Assembly: GCA_963575645.1 (NCBI GenBank)
Contig: OY754467.1
Location: forward strand, 992,001 to 1,056,000
Length of the DNA: 64,000 bases
Reading direction: 5' to 3'
DNA from: Xanthostigma xanthostigma
Taxonomy: Eukaryota; Arthropoda; Insecta; Raphidioptera; Raphidiidae
Below are positions 46,290 through 64,000 of this stretch, in pieces (the first letter of the stretch is position 1; each line of letters opens with the position of its first letter). Below the pieces are notes generated by a model, which saw only the letters and a program-made list of their open reading frames with translations, had not been told where the DNA came from and ran no database searches. The translations under genes and the position numbers were made by a program.

Positions 46290-48480
46290 AAACGTAGATA
46301 GGTACTCAGTAAAGCAGTAAAAGCCTTCGGAAAGCTTCAATAATTTCATTATGGTTCTATAACTGCATTTAAAACTGTCATAAAAGCTTAATATGAGCTT
46401 TATTACTTGACTACTGCGAAGCGAGAAATACAATCGCAAAACTCTGCATAAGTCGGACATCAGAAAGTCGTGGAATTAATATTATAGAAGCCGTTTGATT
46501 ATGAGTCACTCTCTACTATTTCTGAACCGCAGTATATAGCAACGAGAAAGGTCGTTTTCTTTAGTACAGTGTGACGTCATTATACATAACGATGACGTCA
46601 CTGTATTCTATAACGCTTTTCATAGGTATAGGTTTAAAATTACATTCACGAGTTTAAGCAGGTTTTGTTTCTACTAAAATCTTACAGTAAATAAAAAAAT
46701 ACCTATTTAAATACGTACAGTACCGTTCCGCTAACTAAACTATTTCGATAGCGTCCCTGAGATCATTGTTGATTGCAGTCAAATTTGGGTGTATTGTACG
46801 AGACTCCATGTTAAAATATCGCATATGGATTAACAATAATATGTTAAAAATAAATGAAATTATGTAATTTAAATAAACAAATACATATATTAACGACTGT
46901 ATACTCATTTCAATATAGATACAGGTGATTCACATTTTGCATACCTAATTTTTGTAAACATCAATCATCTGACAAAGATTTTTTAGTAAAAGAAAATTAA
47001 AAAAATGAACCGATACAAAAAAGTGTAGCGTGCTTGTTTGTTCCTAAAATTACACAGTACTTAAAAGTAAAAATACTTTAACATTTTAATTTTAAGTTAA
47101 TTGCAAAATTTTACCGATAAACGTAAAAAATAGTCATTTTGAAAACGAGAGTCAGGAAACCTAATTTCTTAATGAAAATTTAGATAAATTCACATAAACA
47201 ATGTTGAAATTGTGACTAAAATTAAGCATTATACAACTGAATCATCTGTATTTTTAAACAAATACATAGTGTAAAAAAATATTTACTCACCAATTGGTCT
47301 CGTTTCAAGTGTTTCTTTTGAACAGGAACTCGAACCCCGAACCACAAAACGTCCACACGTCACAATGCACAATTAAATTCGTACTTACGAAATTAAAACT
47401 AAACACTAACCTTATCATAACCGTCAATTTTTTATAATTACACAATATTCACTAAACAAAATATAACCTAATTCGTAGTTGACATTTGATTTTGATGCAT
47501 TATTAAAAATACTTATATTTAGACAACAGCGATATGATAAAGATAAAAAGTGCTCTGTAAAACGACAACTATAGTTATTCAAAACAATATAATTGATAAA
47601 GAAAATACTAATCCTACAAATACAAAATTATTTTATACGACCGATGCCTGCAATAAATTATGAAAATACTTCAATGTGTCTAAACATTCAATCAAATTAT
47701 TATTAGATAAAGTAAATACGCAATTATCTTACATTTTATCAGGTACTTCAGTGTATATAGTGTAAACGGTATGTGATAAACAGGATAAATTAATAAAACA
47801 TTTTGGACAGAACTTCTATACTGTAACTACGCCAGCAGCCATGACAGGTCCTGGGGTCGGATTCGGAATCAACTGATATCGTTCATAAAGATGCAGAGTT
47901 TATTGAAACGAACGAGTTACGGACGATTACCGAACCGGCATGTATTAAATTGAATAAAATAATCAATCGTTTACATTTTGCAACGCATTAAATGATAAAG
48001 ATAATATTTTAAACTATTTAGTTTAAATACAGAAAACTAGGGTTGTAGGTATTATTAAACAATTAAAAACTTTACAAATTGACATGTTAAAAATCAAAAC
48101 TTTATCCCCCTTTTAGATTTAAAATTACCTCCATTTTATCACTAAAATTTGACCAAAATTAGGTAACTGTGAAAATTTAGATCTTTTTAAACTCCATTCG
48201 ATTCAATGAATTTTCGTCTTTTTCGAGTCAAAAAATAGGTGGACCTACCAGAATGCGAAACTTTGCTACAAACGGCATGCGTACAATTTGCCGCTTGTCA
48301 GCAAAACGCGCTAATTTTAAAAGTTACACATTACCTATTTAAAATGCTGTTATTAACAGAAGCAATACAATATTGAATCAATTATATTGCCTTGCTATTT
48401 ATTAAAATAATAGGTATATTTTCAAAAAAATTAAAATCAAAACAAGACTAGTAAAATTTTACTTGAACCGTTGTTCACTA
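46290..48480. other. Intergenic region upstream of SNRPD1
   Basis: Very AT-rich with no recognised exon. Two TGACGTCA octamers lie at about 46572 and 46592. Confidence 0.5.
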
Positions 48481-48582
48481 TTTTTATACCAGAGGCGCAA
48501 GGGTACCGAGCATTGAAAACAGCGTCTTGCGGCATAGCCTCAAATTTTCTAATTTTATAAACTGTGAAAAACATTATTAAAA

Positions 48583-49414
48583 ATGAAATTAGTAAGGTAA
48601 AAAACAAACCATTTCAATACAAATAATATTTTCTTACTTTTAAATATAGTTTAGTACAAAGTTTGTTTTCTTTTGTAGTATTTTCAGCAATCGCATGTTC
48701 CTAACCTCTAAACGTGATTTGATTTATTTTTTGTGTAATAATTTACAGGAAAAATGGTTGTCGAACACAAAACTTCGAGTTTAATAAAAATACTGGCACC
48801 TATAAAGTGTCAGTTATATAGGAGATAAAAACACTACTAAAATTCTACTTATTACACTGAGTTTTTGGCGTTATGAATCCATCTGTGCTATTTACTATAC
48901 AATAGCTAAAGAACTGATTTCCCTTCGAAACGTATCTTTTTTGAAAAAGAAATGCCTGAAATTTATAAAAGTTCTCATTAAGAATCCCATCAAAAAACCC
49001 GTGTGTAATAGATTGAATTTTATTAAAACATTACAATTATTTTAATATTTTTGTTTCAGGTTTTTAATGAAATTGAGTCATGAAACAGTCACGATGGAGT
49101 TGAAAAACGGTACTCAAGTTCACGGCACTATAACGGGTGTTGACGTAGCAATGAACACTCATTTGAAATCAGTCAAAATGACTATAAAAAACAGAGATCC
49201 GATACAGCTCGAGACTCTCACGATAAGAGGAAATAACATCAGATATTACATATTGCCCGATAGTTTACCGTTAGAACAATTATTAATCGATGACACTCCC
49301 AAAGCGAAAGCCAAAAAGAAAGATACTGCGCGTGGAGCAAACAGAGGCAGAGGTCGCGGTCGTGGAGGAAGAGGTGGGCCGAGAGGACGCGGCAGAGGTA
49401 GAGGCCGACGATAA
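48583..49414 (+). CDS. SNRPD1: Small nuclear ribonucleoprotein Sm D1 (exons 48583-48596, 49060-49414)
   Basis: SmD1 is a core protein of the heptameric Sm ring on U1, U2, U4 and U5 snRNAs and acts in pre-mRNA splicing. The 14-nt first coding exon reads MKLV plus AG of the next codon, then a GTAAAA donor. Exon 2 follows a TTTGTTTCAG acceptor, completes the arginine codon and continues [10 protein letters not shown]. The joined protein is 122 residues (human SmD1 is 119). The Sm1 region carries [15 protein letters not shown] and the Sm2 region [13 protein letters not shown] (about residues 60-72). The tail from about residue 100 is Gly/Arg repeats, the segment known to be dimethylated and bound by SMN in other animals. 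The start codon is fixed by the conserved [14 protein letters not shown]-terminus. The neighbour CCDC167 is convergent. Confidence 0.97.
48597..49059 (+). other. SNRPD1: SNRPD1 intron 1
   Basis: 463-bp phase-2 intron with GTAAAA donor and TTTGTTTCAG acceptor; no repeat recognised inside. Confidence 0.9.
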
Positions 49415-49539
49415 CTGGCACTCGAAATGAAAACTTGAGAACTCCGATCACAAATTAAACTTTTTTTAATTTTTATATTTCATAAAGTACATTTAGTTTA
49501 TATTTTCCCTGTAAAAATGTTTGTATTTATAAGCGTCAT

Positions 49540-49545
49540 AATAAA
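49540..49545 (+). terminator. SNRPD1: SNRPD1 polyadenylation signal
   Basis: AATAAA 126 nt after the stop codon, the first match in the 3' flank. Confidence 0.6.
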
Positions 49546-50492
49546 AATTATTACACTTGTACGGAATTATAAAAACAAAAAATATTTTCACACGACTGAT
49601 TAAAATGTTAAGCGTTTCAATTTTTTACGTGTATTTTTTTCTAAGTAGGTATCACTGGATTATTTCAATTTAATACACAAAATGCTTCTTTTTAAACATT
49701 ATAAAAACAGTGTAAAAATGTATAAAAATAGATTAACATTTTAATACTAAAATAGTTTATTTATTTAACACGATAAATTAAGTATTCGTCGCAACGCCAA
49801 GAGGTTTCTAACGGGTACACACGAAGTCTGTAACTAGGAGACCTAGCTTCTTATACTTGCCATGTTTTGAGGCGGACCATATTCTGGCGCACGCGGGATG
49901 GCGCTATTATCAGGGAAAACTGTTCTTTCCACTTGTTTTCACCATAGTTACCAAAGTTGTTCAACTTCACCAACATTACACACGTGTAAAGCCATGAACG
50001 CGTGGGGCGTTACCCAGTAGCTGACGCCATAATGAATCATGCGACAGATATCGGTCCACCGCTACAATCAAGCTTGATCTCCTGATTAAAGCCTTCTTGG
50101 TGTTACCACAGCTACTTGGTAATTCGCGCATACATGCTGCGCAACCGACCGCCATGTTCTTAGCAGGCACAGCTGTCAGTTCAAACTGTCGCATAGCAAA
50201 ATTAGAAGCTGGGTCAAATATCTTCCAAATAGACCGACAATCGACAAACTATGCTCACGATATTACTGTAAATTAAAGTAATTTGTGCCCTCGAAATGTT
50301 AAAACAACATTACTCCCCTAACAAACACCTTGGCGTCGTCATTGTTAAATCCTACATCTATGCTAAATATATTTGGAAATCAGTGGAATTCTTATTTTAC
50401 AATACCTAGCTAGATAAATTTCTTAATAATAATATAAGGGTTTTGTTTTTCGTTCTGACGTACGGAATTGAATTATCAAAAAGAACGACACT

Positions 50493-50876
50493 TTAGAGTT
50501 CTAAAAAGAATAAAGCATATACGCCGTACAAAAGGAAGATTGCAAAAACTACGGCAGCTGCTACCGCAAAAGATTTTGCATTTTGATAATGCAATTTACG
50601 TAATTGATCCTCATTAGAAACGAGTAATTTCTTTACTTCGATTAATTCTCGTTTTATAATATTTCGTTGTCCGTCCGTTAAGGCATGCTGGCTTATTTTT
50701 GATTCTAATTCATGTATTCGATCGTAACATTCTTTAATGGATATTTCCACCTTTCCTATCTAAAAATTAAATATATATGACTTGTTAAATTTGAAAACTT
50801 TGATTTCAAGAGTTTCAAAATGCAAACCAACACTTACTTCTTTTATTACTGATTGTTTAACAACTGGTGAAGACAT
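50493..50876 (-). CDS. CCDC167: Coiled-coil domain-containing protein 167 (exons 50876-50838, 50759-50493)
   Basis: Small tail-anchored protein of unknown molecular role; the family is known as CCDC167. Exon 1 on the minus strand encodes MSSPVVKQSVIKE and ends at a GTAAGT donor. A 78-bp intron follows, and exon 2 resumes in phase 0 after TTTTTAG with IGKVEISIKECYD. The joined product is 101 residues (human about 97). Residues about 17-75 are a charged heptad-like helix, including LTDGQRNIIKRE, which parallels the family's LS.EAR..LEKE segment. Residues about 77-98 are a hydrophobic membrane segment (FAVAAAVVFAIFLLYGVYAL), placing the coiled coil in the cytosol with a C-terminal anchor. Starting only from the GTG at 50750 would lose exon 1. 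It is head-to-head with NUDT21. Identity rests on remembered family features and size, not a search. Confidence 0.85.
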
Positions 50877-51218
50877 TGCAACAATGAAATTAACCTTAAA
50901 TTAACAGTTGCGATTAACAAGTACAATATTTATTCTGTACTGTAAGTACTTGCAGAATTCAATCATATATAGTTAATTAACATAGAAAACTTAAAAATGG
51001 ACGCTTTTAATAACATAATTTCTTATTTTTTTACTTTCTAATTTTTAATCAGATAACTAAAGAATGACAGGTGTCAAAAACAAGCTCTAAAAAAAAGGTC
51101 TATGGTCAAAAAACTCGCCAAAGCAAGGAGGTAATGTGACATATAGGAATTTTTTCAGATATATAAAATAGTGTTGTCGGCTTGAATTCGTAGTTGGCAG
51201 TAAAATTCGTATGTCAAA
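50877..51218. promoter_or_regulatory. Shared CCDC167/NUDT21 divergent promoter region
   Basis: 342 bp separate two start codons on opposite strands. No repeats are recognised here, unlike the flanking introns. A shared bidirectional promoter is inferred from the spacing; no TATA box is evident. Confidence 0.55.
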
Positions 51219-60461
<9,243 letters not shown>

Positions 60462-60608
60462 AGTTTCGCGCACGTCAAGATTGAAAATCAAAGTGGTGAA
60501 TCTTGGACAGTGAAGTATGATCGACAAATTGACTTTGAAAAAAGTGACTGTCAATATTGATGTTTGACAATTAAATGACGATTAAAAACTTTTGTTTTAT
60601 AATTGTGT

Positions 60609-60642
60609 AATAAATTACTTTAGTTTGTATTTTATAAATAAA
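60609..60642 (+). terminator. NUDT21: NUDT21 polyadenylation signals
   Basis: AATAAA at 60609-60614 and again at 60637-60642, 148 and 176 nt after the stop codon. Confidence 0.65.
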
Positions 60643-60675
60643 CAGTATCTTTAAGTTGATTTCGCTTGTTTATTT

Positions 60676-60980
60676 TACCATTCCAACCCACAAGTCGGGA
60701 ATGGTACTAGTTTAGGTCAAAGATCACTTTTCAAACATTTTACAATATTTTTTCATTTTGAGATCCGAATCCAAAAAAACATATTTTTGGAAAAACTCTG
60801 TGCGTCTGTTTGCATGTGAGCACGATACAGGTCAAATGGATTGAAACCAAATTTTGGAAGGATGTTTGGTATGCAAAAATGAAGAGCCCTATTGTTTTTG
60901 GAGAAAATAGGCGCATGCGCAGAAGAGATATATGCTATAACAGTGTTTCTTTATATAATAATGGCATACTTTACATTCAA
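60676..60980 (+). repeat. Dispersed element family D, 5' part
   Basis: Starts with a hairpin 'TACCATTCC' / 'GGGAATGGTA' and continues 'GAGCCCTATTGTTTTTGGAG' and 'AGGCGCATGCGCAGAAGAG'. It lies between the convergent ends of NUDT21 and ENKUR. Confidence 0.7.
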
Positions 60981-61040
60981 ATGTTCCACAATATCAGCAA
61001 GTGTGTAAATAATCATCGAAAACATTAAGATTTGGCAATG

Positions 61041-61046
61041 TTTATT
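61041..61046 (-). terminator. ENKUR: ENKUR polyadenylation signal (candidate)
   Basis: AATAAA on the minus strand about 95 nt after the ENKUR stop codon. Confidence 0.5.
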
Positions 61047-61140
61047 TTCAAAAATTCCACATAAATTATAAAATACACATATGACAAGACAATGATAAAT
61101 ATTTTTGTAAAAAATAAATAAACAGGATAATTTGAGCAGT

Positions 61141-63247
61141 TCAATCGTTGTATACGTATATATATGGATGACGCTCGAGTAGAACGATATCTTTTTCGAG
61201 TTGTTTGAGTTCAGTTTCCATTTTTGATTTTCGTAACATTTTGGGTACGGTATCAGTTAGAATCGGCAAACCTTGGTAATTCTTTTGCAGCTCGTCCCAA
61301 TTTTGTTTTAAACCCTAAAAATACCGACAAAAAAGTCTTATTTTCGTTATCGGTTTTATGTTGAATGCGTATCATAAAAACATTGTTTTTTAGAAATGGA
61401 ACTTCTTTACGCATAGTAAATTAATGATAAATTCAAGGTTATTTTCGTGAATTATAGACGCTCGACAGTGCTCGACTTTTAAATTCTATTCACCTGAAGT
61501 AGTTCGTCGCGTTCTTCTCGAGTAATGTATCTACATTCAGGTTGGCGGCGCCCTAAATCGTCTTTTTGGAACTGTAGTTGTCGTTCCTTCTCTTTCGATC
61601 TATGTATTAAATAATTTGGTACTTTTCCGTATTGTTTCGTAAAAATGTAGTGCGGTTGCAGGCCTAAAAGTTGGACAATTTTTATTTTACTGAGCTAATA
61701 TTTATTTTGTGCTCAACCAAACAAACTCTTCAGCTTTATATATCATATATATTGATACGCTAAGGTTAAAGATGTTTGCCTCCCTTTTTAGAAAAAACTT
61801 CACAATTTCTCCACATAAATTATATATCATTTTACAGATAATTGCTTGCCCTACTGACATCGACAACTAAAAAATTTATTATTGCTTTTGTTTTTGTAAA
61901 TTAACTAAATACGGCAACGCTGAACAACGTCTGCCATCTGATGGCTTTAATTTTGAAACAACGCCAACACTTCGATCTGTCATCTGACCTTCATATTGTA
62001 AGACACAATACTGCATACTGCCATCTAACGGCTTTAATTTTGAAACAGCGAGCAACGCTGAACAATGTCACAGCAATGCTGCATGATGCCATCTGACGGC
62101 TTAGCTTAACGCTTTTGCTACTTGCGCCTCTATATGACAATTTTAGTAAAATATTTCTTCGATCTGTCATCTGAGCTTCATATTGTAATACAACAAAAAG
62201 AAGAACGTTATAAGCAGTGTGCAAAATTAGAAACGAATTGAATACATGCAATCATATATTTAAAAAATAATTTTGTAAAGTGATAATTATTATACATATT
62301 TAGTGCGAATAATTCGCACAGGTCACAATAGTTAGTATCATATTATTTAATAATTTACTATACGAATCATTGTCTATCTACTCAATGTGCGGTGAGCGAA
62401 GGCAAAAAAACGTATCGAAAATATATCTGCGTCTCTTTCTTCGATGTAATTCCCTGATTTCTCCGATGATAGGATTGGTTGATGTACTTGCATTCAATCT
62501 GAATAAAGTATCTCTGTTTCAAAAACTTTGTCTTTTTCTATGACGTTAACATGGGCGTACCCAGCTTTTGGCCCAGGAGGGAGCAAATTAGAAATTTCTT
62601 ACGCCGGGTCCCCCGTGCTTGTTTTGTCCTCCTAGATACGCCAGTGCTTACGACGTAAAAAAAGACAGAAGTATATGTTTGCACCCTAATGGTTCGATTG
62701 CGATTTTGTTCCTATGCTCAGTATAGAATAAAAGTATATGATTAGTATAGATATAGGTTCAGCGTGTTATAATACCTGAGGGTACCAGGGCGTGTTTAGT
62801 GCCATCTTCTTTATCGACATATTTTGGGACGACGTCTTTGGGTTTCGTTTTGAGCACCGTTTTAATATTTTGCACAATAAAATTTGTCTTCTTTTTTTTA
62901 TGGCCACCACTTTCGGCCTTAATTTCCCGTTCTTTTTCAATGCAAGGGCAGCTGCCACAGCGCTTAAATTTTTTTTCTTGCGTCTGCTTCGTTTCGTCGC
63001 TTACCTTTTTACCTTTCTGTACGGGCGGCTCTTTGCGACTATGTTTGCGTAAAAATTCGTTCGGTTTTTCCACGGGCGTCTCGGCGTACCCCATTGTCCT
63101 GTGCTTGTCTTTTACTTTTTCTAATTCTATTCGAACTTGATGGCTGAATTTCGATTTATAACGTGGCGACTTTTTGTGATATGTTTCAGCGGGTTTCATT
63201 ACATTGTAAATGTTTTCGTCATGATCTTGCAGTAAAATCAACGACAT
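61141..63247 (-). CDS. ENKUR: Enkurin (exons 63247-62776, 61663-61494, 61314-61141)
   Basis: Enkurin is a calmodulin- and TRPC-binding adaptor and axonemal microtubule-inner protein of sperm flagella and motile cilia. Exon 1 starts MSLILLQDHDENIYN and contains SPRYKSKFSHQ, NEFLRKHSRKEP and KYVDKEDGTKHALVPSG. These parallel the human PPRY..IF, DFLKKHSKEK and IYVDKRTGDKHDLEPSG segments. Exon 2 continues the split glycine with LQPHYIFTKQYGKVPNYL and ends ITREERDELLQ. Exon 3 reads GLKQNWDELQKNYQGLPI, MLRKSKMETELKQLEKDI and ends YIYVYND. Total 271 residues (human 256). The C-terminal Enkurin domain is about residues 155-265 and highly charged, with coiled-coil character at the end. Intron phases match (phase 1, then phase 0). 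Introns are 1112 and 179 bp. Expression is expected mainly in testis, from family knowledge. It is convergent with NUDT21. Confidence 0.95.
61714..61757 (+). repeat. Family A fragment in ENKUR intron 1
   Basis: 'CAAACAAACTCTTCAGC' followed by TTTATATATCATATAT, the 3' end of family A. Confidence 0.6.
61918..62195 (+). repeat. Interleaved tandem repeat in ENKUR intron 1
   Basis: 'GGCTTTAATTTTGAAACA' preceded by 'TGCCATCTGA' or similar occurs twice, with a third partial copy. 'TTCGATCTGTCATCTGA' followed by 'CTTCATATTGTAA' occurs twice. Confidence 0.6.
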
Positions 63248-64000
63248 TTTCGCAATTTTTTTAAATATCGATAAAAGTTAAAATAATATAGTTCATACAC
63301 AACGGTATTCACTTTTGACTTTTCAAAATCTATTATAAAATTGTTTGTTTGCGAGTTATTGATTCAACAAAGTCGCTGGGCAAAACGTAGTTGAACAATT
63401 GTTTTGTTTATTTCTAGAACATTTCATAATAGTCTAAGATCCCGATTTGACTCGACCTTCACCGATCGCGGATTGTAAGAAAAATTGATTTGGTTGCCAT
63501 TCAATTTTTTTGGCACAGCTGTTTTTAATAAAAAATTAAAGTTGTTAATTTTATTTCTGAAATGTAGTTATCAAATTTTCTGATAAAATTACCAATCGAA
63601 AGTAAAATATGTATATAAAATGCCAAAGTTTGGTCGACATTTTGAATCCTTAGCATAAAACCAGCTGTGCCAAATCGGGATCTTGTACTACTTATAAACA
63701 TAGACCCTTGTTTCCCAAATTTATGCTTCTAGAAAAAGACTGATTCCAAACAGAAAACAAACCATCAAATATTCGACTTATATAATTATACGTGAAATTA
63801 TCTGGTTAATCTTGCTAATTTTAGTTAGCATGCCAGATGGCGTGAAAAAATAAACAGTGATATTAATATGACATATTTTCTCCTAATAAAGCAATAATTG
63901 GATTTGACAAGTTCAACAGATGGTTTTATCATTAATTTATCTATGTAATGACACGCGTCGCGACGCTGCTTCTAAAGCTCCCCAGTTATTTGTTCAATAA
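63248..64000. other. Region upstream of ENKUR, possible decayed inverted-repeat element
   Basis: 'AAGATCCCGATTTG' at 63438 is mirrored by 'CAAATCGGGATCTTG' at 63673, and 'GGCACAGCTG' at 63511 by 'CAGCTGTGCC' at 63663. No exon recognised. Confidence 0.35.

Noticed and set aside
62792..63140. Open frames on the plus strand across 62792-63140
   Set aside because: They are antisense to the first coding exon of ENKUR, which has clear family similarity and consistent splice sites.

Overview
The window is AT-rich animal genomic DNA. It has spliced genes with GT/AG introns, polyadenylation signals and a dense load of transposon remnants. It is most likely an insect and probably a moth or butterfly. 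The insect and lepidopteran assignment rests on repeat types I recognise from arthropod genomes: short elements ending in a 'TTATATATTAGTATAGAT' tail, a 'GACAGACAGACAGA' plus 'TTATAATATTA' end, and 'GAAGTCGGTT' blocks. No database search was possible, so the order is an inference.

All four convincing protein-coding genes lie in the last quarter. SNRPD1 (Sm protein D1, + strand, two coding exons) at 48583-49414 is tail-to-tail with CCDC167 (- strand, two exons) at 50493-50876. CCDC167 is head-to-head with NUDT21/CFIm25 (+ strand, five coding exons over 9.2 kb) at 51219-60461, with 342 bp between the start codons. NUDT21 is tail-to-tail with ENKUR (enkurin, - strand, three coding exons) at 61141-63247. 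Each gene could be joined from start codon to stop codon with consistent intron phases. SNRPD1 and NUDT21 are housekeeping RNA-processing factors (spliceosomal core and pre-mRNA 3'-end processing). ENKUR is a ciliary or sperm-axoneme protein. CCDC167 is a small tail-anchored coiled-coil protein. I see no pathway that links all four.

The first 48 kb holds no gene I can support and is a mosaic of non-autonomous mobile elements. Several have ends fixed by target-site duplications: a pogo-like element (TA), several hAT-like elements (8 bp), a piggyBac-like element (TTAA), a Harbinger-like foldback (TTA), a Tc1/mariner-like element (TA), and a complete tRNA-derived SINE with a 13-bp duplication. 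Notable structures are a 1.15-kb foldback with tandem arms (7437-8582), a double palindrome (30691-31457), a 140-bp tandem array split by a transposon (33117-34170), and a 2.8-kb satellite of 120-bp monomers with a 9-monomer higher-order period (38881-41688). The satellite lies inside a 4.9-kb insertion that splits a 660-bp element, and an intact relative of that element sits in NUDT21 intron 2.

The most interesting unexplained signal is a small RNA-like hairpin found at six loci in at least three sequence subfamilies. It has a constant CTGAWGAA and GAAAC flanking a 5-bp stem whose sequence covaries between subfamilies. The layout resembles a hammerhead ribozyme core; whether it is one is unproven.
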